Source: Paraburkholderia ginsengisoli NBRC 100965 (GTDB taxonomy: Bacteria > Pseudomonadota > Gammaproteobacteria > Burkholderiales > Burkholderiaceae). From it: DNA of 64,000 bases. The stretch spans positions 186,001 through 250,000 of the forward strand of contig NZ_BBJF01000004.1 of assembly GCF_000739735.1 (NCBI RefSeq). The letters run 5' to 3'. This document shows positions 9,421 through 17,819 of the stretch, one piece after another. The stretch's first letter is position 1, and every line of letters starts with the position of its first letter. Made by a program: the position numbers and the translations under genes. The notes beneath the pieces were generated by a model. It was given only the letters and a program-made list of their open reading frames with translations, had not been told where the DNA came from and did not search any database.

Positions 9421-10293
9421 ATGCAAAAGCCTTTCCGCAGTCTCAACTTTCTCGCCGTTGTGCTGGTCGCAGCTTCGCTTTCCGCGTGTGGCAGCAGCGA
9501 TGACAGTCCGTCCGCCGCGACATCGTCTACGCCGCCAACCCCCACGACCGAATCGCCTTCGGCCAATCCGCCACAGTCATCGGCGCAGGTAGCGTGCAGC
9601 CCAAACGGCAGCTTTACCTACTCCGGATCAGCTTCCCAGGTGGCGCCCAGCAATGGCACGCTGGCGGTCGTGGTTGTGCCCACTTTGCCAGCCGCCTATC
9701 AGAAGAACCGGAATTTCACTGCCTCTGCCGCACCGGCTTCGAGTCAGGTACAGCAGGCGAGTGGCGCATTCACGACGCTGGCGTCATCGGGCGCTGCGAC
9801 TGACTGTCTTGGACTTGAGCATGGCGCGGTTTCGGATATTCAGGGTGTCGGTAGCGACGTGGCGATCGGTCGCTGGAATGCGGCCATGGATACGGACGGC
9901 AATACCTATAACAACGTACAAGGCGTTCACTACGCCGTCGGTACGCCCCTGTCACTGACCGCAACAAGCGGAACGCTGGCCTGTACGCAGGTCATTGCGG
10001 ATACCGTAGCCAGCAATGACGGCACTGCTGCGGGTACGCTAGGCACGACGTCGGCGACGCTCGATCTCGGGACGCGTACGCTCAATAACCTGAGCATGTC
10101 GATCAACCTGGCCAATACCAACTACACGCTGACAAATACACAGGCGCCGTTGAACGGCACCTCGACCACCGGACATCTGTCGATCCAGTCGGTTGTCGTG
10201 GGGCATGACGCGACGCAGCCACTGGTGGCGCTCGGCTACTCGGCAACGTTGCCGCAGACCATCGGCGGCGTCGTAGTGTTGTCGTGTAAATAA
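9421..10293 (+). CDS. Large putative lipoprotein downstream of cdiB
   Basis: 290 residues from the ATG at 9421, chosen because GGAG lies 7 nt upstream (an ATG at 9394 has no ribosome site). It has a lipoprotein signal peptide with lipobox LSAC (Cys23), then a Ser/Thr/Pro-rich linker and a beta-rich domain with two later cysteines (about 130 and the C-terminal SCK). Burkholderia CDI loci often carry a small lipoprotein gene, bcpO, but that is normally far shorter. This may be an unrelated envelope lipoprotein that uses the same transcript. I do not recognise a family. Confidence 0.75.
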   Translation: MQKPFRSLNFLAVVLVAASLSACGSSDDSPSAATSSTPPTPTTESPSANPPQSSAQVACSPNGSFTYSGSASQVAPSNGTLAVVVVPTLPAAYQKNRNFTASAAPASSQVQQASGAFTTLASSGAATDCLGLEHGAVSDIQGVGSDVAIGRWNAAMDTDGNTYNNVQGVHYAVGTPLSLTATSGTLACTQVIADTVASNDGTAAGTLGTTSATLDLGTRTLNNLSMSINLANTNYTLTNTQAPLNGTSTTGHLSIQSVVVGHDATQPLVALGYSATLPQTIGGVVVLSCK

Positions 10294-10352
10294 CGATGCG
10301 TACGACAACCGACTGAGACGCAACGAATTGAAAGACGGCGCGACACAGCGCA

Positions 10353-10553
10353 ATCTGCGGGCCCGTCTGCCAAGTGGGCCGCAGGTACACCGCTCGCAGG
10401 CGCGGCCATTGACCCGAAGGGTTCGGTCCGACGCGCCTCGATGCGTACAGCTACGACGTATTCGCGGGTAAGTCCATCTATGCACCGTCCGGCTTTCCTG
10501 CGCCGAGCGTGACGCTAGGCTTCCAGTTCACCGCACAGTTCGGAAGAACCTGA
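10353..10553 (+). pseudogene. Decayed duplicate of the cdiB 3' end
   Basis: Nucleotide alignment by eye with the last 190 bp of cdiB (about 9193-9381) shows shared stretches such as GGTTCGGT, ATTCGC and CCGAGCGTGACG. The final frame reads YDVFAGKSIYAPSGFPAP and then an FQF-type barrel end with stop at 10551-10553, matching the cdiB C-terminus. Upstream of this the frame is broken by indels. It is a remnant of a second cdiB, left by duplication or recombination at the CDI locus. Confidence 0.82.
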
Positions 10554-10590
10554 TAAGTGGCTTTGCCACTATTGCGTTCTTCTCAATACC

Positions 10591-11046
10591 ATGACACGAA
10601 AAAGCGCTACACGAACACCACGCACGAAGGAGATGTTGTTGCCGCTGCCGGGCAGCGTCGTGCGCGATCTCTCTCTGGAAAACCATCTCGCTCTGGCCGC
10701 CATTCGCTCCGGCCAGGGCACGGCAGAGACGATTGTGAGTTTGCTGCGGATGCTCTATATGACGTACTTCATGCTCGGAACTGAATGCCCGGAAGCAGAC
10801 CTCGCGCTTTTTTGCGAAGCGGAGACTGTGCTGGACAGCAGCATTTCCGCTGCCGGACAGGGGCACGGCTGGCAGGTGTCGGCGGAGCAGTTGCTTCCTG
10901 TCGGGCAGGTGGCATTGCGTTATGACGAAGTGCTTGGCCGCGTGCCGAAATATTGCTACATCGAATCGTGGGACCGGCTGTGCCGGTTTGTACATTCGGC
11001 TGCAACATCGCCGTTGCCGGGGAGTCAACTGGCGGCTCGATCATGA
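10591..11046 (+). CDS. Conserved Burkholderiales hypothetical protein
   Basis: 151 residues, soluble, with a basic N-terminus (MTRKSATRTPRTKEM) followed by LLPLPGSVVRDLSLENHLAL, a helical body and several aromatic residues. Similar short proteins are common in Burkholderia genomes and are sometimes labelled as Fis-type regulators, but I see no clear helix-turn-helix here. It follows the decayed cdiB fragment and may be host backbone or cargo. Function is unknown. Confidence 0.6.
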   Translation: MTRKSATRTPRTKEMLLPLPGSVVRDLSLENHLALAAIRSGQGTAETIVSLLRMLYMTYFMLGTECPEADLALFCEAETVLDSSISAAGQGHGWQVSAEQLLPVGQVALRYDEVLGRVPKYCYIESWDRLCRFVHSAATSPLPGSQLAARS

Positions 11047-11205
11047 CAGCATCCGTTTGCCATCCGTCGCTCAGGAAACTGAAGCAGCACGCCTAGACAT
11101 TCTGGCTGGCAGTGTCTGTCCGACGCGTGGGCTGGCTATCATGCACGCTATCTGTTCGCGCGCGCGGGCACCGGTCCGAGCGACTTGTAACACCGATCCT
11201 GTATC

Positions 11206-11861
11206 GTGCCGGACACGCCGGTGTGTGCCGGCTGCGAAGCGGAGGCGATCCGCGGGCGATGGTTGGGGACAGTTGGCGCGCGCGGCGGCGAACGCGTCAC
11301 TGGTTCGTTCAGCGGCCTGCTGGCGCTATCGACTGCGCTGCGCGGCCGGGCACGAATGGGAAGCCCAGGGCCTCAAGATCAGCGAAGGGAACTGGCGCCT
11401 GCGGTGTGCCGCCGAAGCCAGCGTGCAACGTAATTTCAGGATGGACGGCCTGCAGCGACTGCAGGAAGCCGCACGGCAACATGGCGGAGAATGTCTGGCG
11501 ACGGAATACGGGTGCGCCGAAGAAGTACACGTTCCGCTGTGCGCAGGGAGACGAATGGGAAGCCGTGGCGAGCCGGATCTGGCTGGGCCACTGGTGTCCG
11601 ACATGCCTGGAACGCAAGCCCAGGCTGACAATGGACGATCTTCCGCGGAGTGCGGCACGCAACGGCGGCCGGTGCCTGCCGGAGGCATATCCGCACAAGC
11701 GCCAGAAGCTCATGTGGGAATGCCATCGCGGCCACGTGTGGCTCGCCCGTGCCGGGAACATCCGGGCGGGCAAATTTGCGGTAAGGGACTCCGATTGCTT
11801 GCGACATGCGTATTTTCGTGAACATCGTCAGCCGCGCGTTCGCGTGCTCTTCGCCAATTGA
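11206..11861 (+). pseudogene. Frameshifted zinc-ribbon repeat protein gene
   Basis: Repeats of the form 'RCxxGHEWEAxxxxIxxGxWCxxC' followed by 'LxRLQxAARxxGGxCL' run through the region but move between frames. Frame 1 carries the first repeat (VCAGCEAEAIRGR). Frame 2 carries YRLRCAAGHEWEA and LQRLQEAARQHGGECL. Frame 3 carries YTFRCAQGDEWEA, WCPTCLERK and WECHRGHVWLA. At least two frameshifts are therefore needed to read one protein, and some ribbon cysteines are already lost. Intact relatives are multi-repeat zinc-ribbon proteins of unknown function in Burkholderia. Confidence 0.72.
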
Positions 11862-11944
11862 CGTCCATCCATCACGCTTGGGCGAGTGGAATCGGTTTCC
11901 GGATGGGACAATCAATAAGCAGGACTACAGATTGATGCGGATCG

Positions 11945-13768
11945 TCAATCGAGGAGGTTCAGATAGGGATTGTTCGGGGGCGTCTCGGCATAGAGGGACG
12001 TTGGGCTGGCCAGCAGATACCCGTGCAGTCGCCGGGATTTGCGCGGACCGGTGACTTCGCAGGTCCAGATATTCAGGCCGCTCGTGTGCTTTCGATGCAG
12101 GTGAAGTTGCTCGAAGCGCTTTTGTACCCATTGCCAGTCGGGAACCTGAGCCTCCTTCGCCAATCGGGCAACGGGGGGATGCTCCTGGGCGTAACGCTGA
12201 AACACGCCCGGACTCACCAGGTAGGCCGTATTGGCGACGGTGTGGATCAGCGCCCTGGCGTCATTGATGACGAGCTTGTGGCTGTCGATACCCTGGCGCA
12301 GCCACGCCATGAAATGTTCGCCCGATGGTTCAGTCGACGTTATCGTCGATGGCGGCGATTCGCTGGGCGACGGGGCCGGTGTCTCTTTTCCGTCATCCTC
12401 GGAGATCGCATCCTGCGCTGTAGGGGAGCGAGCGGTTGAGGATGACGTTGAAGCTGAAGCGCCGGCCGCGCTGTCCAGCAAGTCGAGCAAGCCGGCGAGC
12501 GCCTCGGCAGGCGCGGCGATGGCAGACGCCATCGGTGTCGTGGCGGTGCTGGTGGTCATGGGCGACAGGGGTACAGCCGCCGTGCCTTGAGGCAGAGGAT
12601 CGCTGGAAGAGGCGTCATCCGTCTCGACGCGAACCTCGCCCGCAAAGGGCGCAGGACGCTCGTCGGCTTCCCAGATCAGCGCCGGCGAGAGCTTCAGGAA
12701 TGTGAAGCTATGCGACCAGCCGCCGGCGCTGATCACCGTGGCTTTCCAGATCGCCTTGCCGTCTGACGTCGGAAGCGCAATGCCGTGATCCTGCAGCACG
12801 TTGAACACCGCGGTGTTGCTCGACGGAATACCGTCGATGCCCTGCGACAGCAGATGCGCACGCAGCTTGTCGGAGACGGTTTTGCTCACGAGCCAAAGCG
12901 CATCCTGCGTCAGCCATCCATCCGATGCCTGGGGCTGGTTCAGCTTGAACGCTTCCTTGAGCAGGTAGCGCAAGCCATCGAGCAGCTTGCGCTGGAGCGC
13001 ATGTCTGGGCACTGCGAGTGCTTTGGCTGGATCACCACCGAGCGCCTGGGCGGCAGAGGCCTGGTCGGCCTGGATCACCAGTTCGCCGAGCCGCCCGGCG
13101 TGTTCGTACTGCCCGGCGAGGACATAGAGCAGGGCGGACCAGAGGTCGGGATAGCCGCTGAGCCAATCCATGATGTCGCGATCCAGCAGCCGTGTGTACA
13201 GGAGGCCGGTCGCAGCGCTGTGAAGGCGGTACTCGCGATCCGGGCGATAACGGAACCGGTAAGGCTGCCGCAGCGGGCCGTGCCAGGGGTGCCAGGGGGT
13301 GCCGTCGGCATGCTCGACGTACAGATCGACGGCAATCTTGCCCATGTCGTGCAGCAGTGCGGCATACGCGGTGCCCGCCGTCCAGGCCTCGGCCTGGGCA
13401 GCCTGCGTTTCGGGCGACGCGCTGACGGGCATCAGGTGAGACTGCCGCAGCTTGAGCGCATAGGCGACGATTTCCAGCCCGTGGTCCAGCATGCCGCCGG
13501 GATAGGCGTGATGGTGGCTTTCCGAGGCGGGGAATTGCTGGACCAGTTCGGCGTAGCGTTCCAGCGGTGCGCGATAGAGCGTGGCAAACTGCGCGCGGGA
13601 GAGGGCGGTTCGCTGCCAGATGTGTTCCAGCAGTCGCTGCCGGCGCGGTGTGGCGAGCAGTGAGGCTGCGGACTCGGGGCGCATCAGCCCTTTGGGCACA
13701 TCGGCGGGCGGTGTGTCGGCAACGGCGGGTTTGGGTGGCGCCTTTTTGCGCTGGAACAGCGTGAACAT
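11945..13768 (-). CDS. traI: MobH-family relaxase (TraI)
   Basis: 607 residues. It nicks oriT and leads the transferred strand in ICEclc/SXT-like elements. The N-terminal half is a TraI_2 (HD-related) domain with SHHHAYPGGMLDHGLEI and LLHDMGKIAVDLYVEHADG, the histidine/aspartate metal motifs of MobH. A low-complexity Ser/Thr/Pro linker is followed by a C-terminal domain (from about residue 490) of the TraI_2_C type. The start at 13768 was chosen because AGGAG sits 6 nt upstream; an ATG 15 nt earlier overlaps that ribosome site. It is transcribed towards the CDI locus and is the last ICE backbone gene recognised on this side. Confidence 0.93.
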   Translation of the reverse strand: MFTLFQRKKAPPKPAVADTPPADVPKGLMRPESAASLLATPRRQRLLEHIWQRTALSRAQFATLYRAPLERYAELVQQFPASESHHHAYPGGMLDHGLEIVAYALKLRQSHLMPVSASPETQAAQAEAWTAGTAYAALLHDMGKIAVDLYVEHADGTPWHPWHGPLRQPYRFRYRPDREYRLHSAATGLLYTRLLDRDIMDWLSGYPDLWSALLYVLAGQYEHAGRLGELVIQADQASAAQALGGDPAKALAVPRHALQRKLLDGLRYLLKEAFKLNQPQASDGWLTQDALWLVSKTVSDKLRAHLLSQGIDGIPSSNTAVFNVLQDHGIALPTSDGKAIWKATVISAGGWSHSFTFLKLSPALIWEADERPAPFAGEVRVETDDASSSDPLPQGTAAVPLSPMTTSTATTPMASAIAAPAEALAGLLDLLDSAAGASASTSSSTARSPTAQDAISEDDGKETPAPSPSESPPSTITSTEPSGEHFMAWLRQGIDSHKLVINDARALIHTVANTAYLVSPGVFQRYAQEHPPVARLAKEAQVPDWQWVQKRFEQLHLHRKHTSGLNIWTCEVTGPRKSRRLHGYLLASPTSLYAETPPNNPYLNLLD

Positions 13769-13796
13769 CGTGACTCCTGACATGGGGGCGGGGGCA

Positions 13797-13880
13797 TGGC
13801 CTTTTGGCCTTTTCAGGTAGGGCCTTTCCCCTTGACTCCGTTCCCTTGACCCTTCCAGACCCTTTGGCCCTTTGAGGTAT
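13797..13880. repeat. Pyrimidine-rich repeat region upstream of the relaxase gene, oriT or promoter candidate
   Basis: This intergenic stretch contains two related blocks, CCTTTTGGCCTTTTCAGGTA (start) and CCCTTTGGCCCTTTGAGGTA (end). Between them are two exact CCCTTGAC direct repeats (13829-13836 and 13843-13850) 14 bp apart. Short direct repeats beside a relaxase gene are typical of relaxosome or regulator binding sites. No nick site can be assigned by eye. Confidence 0.35.
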
Positions 13881-14098
13881 AGCGCTGCGGCGTGCTGGCG
13901 ACGCGCATTAATGGAAGGCCGGGGCTCACCCGTTTGATAGGACGGCGGCGCGATGTTTCTAGCGGGAGCGACGATGTGGCTAGAGTCCTTGCCGGTTCGA
14001 TGAAGCTGTTGCTGACCGACTGGGCTCAGCGCGTGTCGATTGGGGTGAAACGTCGTTCACTGTATCTGAGAGTCCTCATAACCCAGAGGCAACCTTCG

Positions 14099-14965
14099 AT
14101 GCTCATCGGCACTGCCCCTGCGCGATCTCAATCGGGAGCCGCTCCATACAAGATCTCCCATTGGGACGGCATATACATGGCGATATTTGCGGTCGGCACC
14201 ACCGCCTTCTACTACTGGCATACGATTGCTTCGTCATACCGTACAACCTCGAAACTCGCACACTGGAAGTTGCTATCTATGCTGAAACCCAATTCGATTG
14301 ACGCACTCTTCAAGTTGCTGGAGGAAATGACCCAGGCCCGCCCTTCGACGGAGGTGGGCCTGCGCCTCGGGCCTCAAGCACGCGGTGTTGAACGCTGGAC
14401 ATTAAGGGTGTACGTTTTTTTCGTAATCCTGCTCGTGGTGCTGGTGGTCATCCGACGGTGGTGGTTGCCATCCAGTGATGTGATCCTTCATGCGCTCTCC
14501 TATGTTTCCGGTTCCTTCAGTGTCGTAAGTGTGTTCTACCTGGTAGTTATTTCGGCGAGTCCGGTTCACGCCCTTTGGCGGCGGAGAAAGCAAAAAATCG
14601 AGTCGATCTTTCCCCTGTTGCAGAAGGATTTACATGGCGATGCTCACTATGTGATGAAGCTGTGCCGTTATTCAAAGCCCTTGCTCGAATATGGCTTGCT
14701 GCAGTATCGCTATCGCGTTGGTATTTCCGAAAGTCGGGCGGCATTACTCGTCGGTGATATTCGCAAGCTCGGCTTGTTCCCCGCGTTGGTGGGTGTGTCG
14801 GTGGCCGTTCAGAAGCTGCTGGAAAGCAATAGCAATCCGTTACTGTGGATGCCGGTCGTCCTGACGGGCAGTTTCTATCTGATGGCCTTCCAGGTTGCGG
14901 GCACCGGCGAACGACGCAGCCAGGTGACCGAACTGCTCCAATATGCAATCGATCACGCCGATTAA
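14099..14965 (+). CDS. Hypothetical multi-pass membrane protein (cargo)
   Basis: 288 residues from the ATG at 14099, preceded by GAGG; an open frame extends upstream to 13892 but without a ribosome site. Hydrophobic segments are visible near WDGIYMAIFAVGTTAFYYW, VYVFFVILLVVLVVI, YVSGSFSVVSVFYLVVI and WMPVVLTGSFYLMAFQV, giving about four membrane helices with basic cytoplasmic stretches (HALWRRRKQK). No family recognised. It lies on the strand opposite to the conjugation genes, in the cargo slot next to a toxin-antitoxin pair. Confidence 0.6.
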   Translation: MLIGTAPARSQSGAAPYKISHWDGIYMAIFAVGTTAFYYWHTIASSYRTTSKLAHWKLLSMLKPNSIDALFKLLEEMTQARPSTEVGLRLGPQARGVERWTLRVYVFFVILLVVLVVIRRWWLPSSDVILHALSYVSGSFSVVSVFYLVVISASPVHALWRRRKQKIESIFPLLQKDLHGDAHYVMKLCRYSKPLLEYGLLQYRYRVGISESRAALLVGDIRKLGLFPALVGVSVAVQKLLESNSNPLLWMPVVLTGSFYLMAFQVAGTGERRSQVTELLQYAIDHAD

Positions 14966-14981
14966 ATTCAGGACTAGATTT

Positions 14982-15131
14982 ATGCAGGATATGAGCCTGC
15001 ACGATCCAGCCGATCAGCCTGTGCTGGCGACGTTGTTGGCTACGCAGGTGGCATACCTGATCACCGGCGACAAAGATCTGCTGGTGTTGGCCGATAGCTA
15101 TGTGATCGTTAGCCCCGCGGATTTCTGGTAA
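14982..15131 (+). pseudogene. 3' remnant of a PIN-domain toxin gene
   Basis: About 50 residues, including YLITGDKDLLVLADSYVIV and SPADFW, match the C-terminal third of PIN-family toxins (compare VIVTGDADLLVL and VNPATF in the intact gene at 15483). The N-terminal catalytic part is missing; the frame is preceded by unrelated sequence. It is probably the leftover of an older toxin-antitoxin module replaced by its neighbour. Confidence 0.72.
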
Positions 15132-15202
15132 ATGGCGGCTAACGCAGCGTTTCTCGTTCGATACATCAGCCTGGTACAGGCACTGGCAATCGTTGGTAAA
15201 AA

Positions 15203-15220
15203 TGATACAATTTGTACAAA
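15203..15220 (+). promoter_or_regulatory. Extended -10 promoter with palindromic operator for the toxin-antitoxin operon
   Basis: TGATACAAT is a good extended -10 box, overlapping a perfect palindrome TTTGTACAAA at 15211-15220, about 22 nt before the antitoxin start. Phd/YefM antitoxins repress their own promoters through such palindromes. No convincing -35 box is visible, as is common with extended -10 promoters. Confidence 0.55.
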
Positions 15221-15241
15221 ATGTACTGAAGTGAGGTCGAT

Positions 15242-15493
15242 ATGCGTACCGTAACAGCCAGCGAAGCCAAGCAAACCCTGGCCAGCGTTATCGAGAGCGC
15301 GGCGCGGGAGCCGGTGATGATCCAGCGCCAGAAGCGTGATGTGGCCGTCGTGATGTCGGTGCAGGAGTACGAGCGTCTGGTACATCTGAATCGTGCCGAG
15401 TTCCAGCGGTTCTGCGATCAGGTCGGCGCGTCAGCAGCCAAAGCGGGCCTGACCGAGGACAAACTGGCGGAGCTGCTCGCCAGTGACGAGTGA
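15242..15493 (+). CDS. Phd/YefM-family antitoxin
   Basis: 83 residues. The N-terminal MRTVTASEAKQTLASVIESA is the DNA-binding Phd/YefM signature, followed by REPVMIQRQKRDVAVVMSVQEYERL. The C-terminal helical tail would bind the toxin. GAGG lies 5 nt before the start. The 3' end overlaps the PIN toxin gene by 11 nt, so the two are translationally coupled. It probably represses its own promoter at 15203-15220. Confidence 0.92.
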   Translation: MRTVTASEAKQTLASVIESAAREPVMIQRQKRDVAVVMSVQEYERLVHLNRAEFQRFCDQVGASAAKAGLTEDKLAELLASDE

Positions 15494-15896
15494 CCGGAAG
15501 CTGGTGCTGGACACCAATACGTTGATCAGCCGATTGCTGGTTCCCGGAGGGAATGCCGCCAGGGCCGTGGATCATGCGCTGATGTGGGGCATTCCGCTGA
15601 TGTCAGAAGAAACGCTGGCGGAACTGAGTGGGGTATTGGCGCGTCCCAAGTTCGACAGGTATGTGTCGATCCAGGATCGGCAACATTTCCTCCGATTGCT
15701 GGGGGGCGTGGTGCGGATTGTTCCGGTGACGCACCGTATTGCCGCATGCCGTGACCCAAAAGACGATAAATTCCTGCATGTGGCACTGAACGGCGAGGCG
15801 GAGGTGATTGTGACGGGCGACGCGGATTTACTGGTACTGCATCCGTTTCACGGTGTCGATATCGTGAACCCGGCGACGTTTCTGGCGAGGATCTAG
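15483..15896 (+). CDS. PIN-domain toxin (COG1569-type RNase)
   Basis: 137 residues, starting at GTG inside the antitoxin gene. PIN motifs are visible: LVLDTNTLISRLL (first acidic residue), SEETLAELSGVL (conserved Glu), DPKDDKFLHVAL and VTGDADLLVL (two further acidic residues). PIN toxins are Mg-dependent RNases, usually acting on tRNA or mRNA. With the overlapping Phd-type antitoxin it forms a complete type II module, which can stabilise an ICE after excision. Confidence 0.92.
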   Translation: MTSDRKLVLDTNTLISRLLVPGGNAARAVDHALMWGIPLMSEETLAELSGVLARPKFDRYVSIQDRQHFLRLLGGVVRIVPVTHRIAACRDPKDDKFLHVALNGEAEVIVTGDADLLVLHPFHGVDIVNPATFLARI

Positions 15897-15923
15897 GCAT
15901 ACGGTGACCGTAGGAGTCGGATC

Positions 15924-16292
15924 ATGGCAGCGGACAGACATCATTCGGGTATCGCGTATCGAGTAGGCCATTGGCTTGGCCATGCCTGGCGTTGGTTCGT
16001 GGTGCGAGAGCAGCATGCCGTTGATAGCCTGATTCGTATCGGAGTGCCAAAGACTGCTGCTTGGGTGATTCTCTGGATCGTGAAGCTGGCACTGCTCGGT
16101 GTCCTTCTCTATGGGGCGTTTTGGCTGGCAATACTTCTTGCCTTCGCTATCGCGGCGGCGTGGATTGCACGCAATAACGACTGGAGCAAAGATCCCGAAC
16201 CCGAATGGCGGCACGGACCCACCGGCTACGGCCTATATGCGTCGAACGGATATCGTATTGATCCCCACGATCCAGAGGACGAGCAGGACTAG
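15924..16292 (+). CDS. DUF3742 family ICE membrane protein
   Basis: 122 residues with a strong ribosome site (GTAGGAG). Gly/Trp/His-rich N-terminus, two hydrophobic helices at about residues 45-75 (AAWVILWIVKLALLGVLLY and LAILLAFAIAAAWIA), and a polar C-terminal tail with GPTGYGLY. DUF3742 proteins sit next to the TraG_N gene in ICEclc-type elements. It is convergent with that gene, with 7 nt between the stops. Its role in transfer is unknown. Confidence 0.82.
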   Translation: MAADRHHSGIAYRVGHWLGHAWRWFVVREQHAVDSLIRIGVPKTAAWVILWIVKLALLGVLLYGAFWLAILLAFAIAAAWIARNNDWSKDPEPEWRHGPTGYGLYASNGYRIDPHDPEDEQD

Positions 16293-16299
16293 AGCGTGA

Positions 16300-17805
16300 T
16301 CATTTGATCGCCTTCATTGCCACTCCTGCTCCTTTACCTCCAGCTGCTTGCGCATCCTTCGTGCCAGTCGAGAGGCCTTGGACTATCGTGCCTGCACGAA
16401 TACCGACCCATCCCAAGGCTGTAACCCAAAACGCTGGCAGCACAATAAACATTGCCGCCATCACGAAATTGAGCAGCATGTCCCCGAACGTATTGTTCAG
16501 GCCCATCATCGGATTGAAGGTCTGGTGCGGCGCGCCGCTGCCGTACAACGCGTCGAGGACCGTGCTGTCGATCCAGCGCGCAAGCTGGAACCAGAAATCG
16601 ACAAGGAACAGTGCGAATTCCACGCAGCTCACGATCACGACCGCCTTGAGGTCGTAGCTGCCGAAGAGCAGGACGAGCGGGATACAGATTACGAGAGCCG
16701 ATTTCAGGAACGAAAGCACCATCGGCAAGGCCTGGCGTACGACATCCATCGCCGGAAAGAAACCCAATGATCCGGCCGTGAGGCCGAGATCGGAGGCCAT
16801 ACGGTTCGTGTCATTGAAGAAGGTCCGGTCGACCTGGCCGCCGTAGTCGGTATAAACCTGCCCCTGATTCATGACCTGCTGTTCGGGCGATACGACCGCG
16901 CGGATGACGGAGTCATCGACCTGCGTCTGCGTGAGAAATCCGGCCCATTTGCCAATGCGGCTCAACAGATCTGGATCGACCTGCGCGATCAGCCGCGTAC
17001 GCAGTCCGTTACTACCGTCCGACCACCACTGGTTACAGGTCGGATAGCCGCCACCGCTCGGGACCTGGGCGAGCCCCGCGTCGCGTGTCGCGTCGTAGGG
17101 CCAGGCTGTGCGCGGTGTGCTCGAGTGATACGTGTTGTAGTAGCCGGTAGTATTGAGGAAATAGCTGGAGCCGATCCAGTTCACGTCGTTGGTCTGATCC
17201 TCGGTGAGCGTCGGCCGGTTCATGAAGAGTTTTGCGCGCGATGGCCCATAGCAGTCGTGCGTGAAGTCGGCCACTTCCTGGGCCAGCACCGGGTCGGCGA
17301 TGCGCGTGCTGTCGATGTCCATGCGGATCTGCCGCAAGTCGGTACCGCACGGAATGGCCGCGACCGCGGCGCCGGTAATGGCCTTCGACAGCGCATGCAT
17401 GAAGAACCACCAGACCGGAACAAGGGCGCTCTGGTTATTCAGGGTCGTGAAGGAGGTGGCCCAGCCCGTGTTCGCGGGCGCCGGTTCGTTGATCTGGCAC
17501 TGAGTGGAGCGGCTCTCGTCAAACTGGATCGTCGAGAGACTCACCGGGATAAATGGCATCCCGGCAAACATGATCACGACGATCGCCACGAAGACACGGT
17601 TCTCGATGCGCATCGATGACAGCACGCCCTTGTTGCCTTCGTCGGCGCCTTCCGCGCGGGCCCGCAGCCATTCCTGCAGCACGATTGCGAAGAACGGCAG
17701 CGCGAATACGCCGCTCGCCACGAGCACGTTCCAGATGCCGTTACTGACGATCCATCCGAGGAGGGTCAGGTAATACTCAAGATAGTCCGTGGTGTAGAGC
17801 GTCAT
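16300..17805 (-). CDS. Conjugal transfer protein with TraG N-terminal domain
   Basis: 501-residue inner-membrane protein. An N-terminal membrane segment (YLTLLGWIVSNGIWNVLVASGVFALPFFAIVL) is followed by a second helix (VFVAIVVIMFAGMPFIPVSL), a long periplasmic region with paired cysteines, and a cluster of helices towards the C-terminus. This is the topology of TraG/EexN-type mating-pair stabilisation proteins in ICEs. It is last in the operon segment that runs from PFL_4709 and would help stabilise mating pairs. Confidence 0.88.
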   Translation of the reverse strand: MTLYTTDYLEYYLTLLGWIVSNGIWNVLVASGVFALPFFAIVLQEWLRARAEGADEGNKGVLSSMRIENRVFVAIVVIMFAGMPFIPVSLSTIQFDESRSTQCQINEPAPANTGWATSFTTLNNQSALVPVWWFFMHALSKAITGAAVAAIPCGTDLRQIRMDIDSTRIADPVLAQEVADFTHDCYGPSRAKLFMNRPTLTEDQTNDVNWIGSSYFLNTTGYYNTYHSSTPRTAWPYDATRDAGLAQVPSGGGYPTCNQWWSDGSNGLRTRLIAQVDPDLLSRIGKWAGFLTQTQVDDSVIRAVVSPEQQVMNQGQVYTDYGGQVDRTFFNDTNRMASDLGLTAGSLGFFPAMDVVRQALPMVLSFLKSALVICIPLVLLFGSYDLKAVVIVSCVEFALFLVDFWFQLARWIDSTVLDALYGSGAPHQTFNPMMGLNNTFGDMLLNFVMAAMFIVLPAFWVTALGWVGIRAGTIVQGLSTGTKDAQAAGGKGAGVAMKAIK

Positions 17806-17819
17806 TGCGTGTCTCCCGA

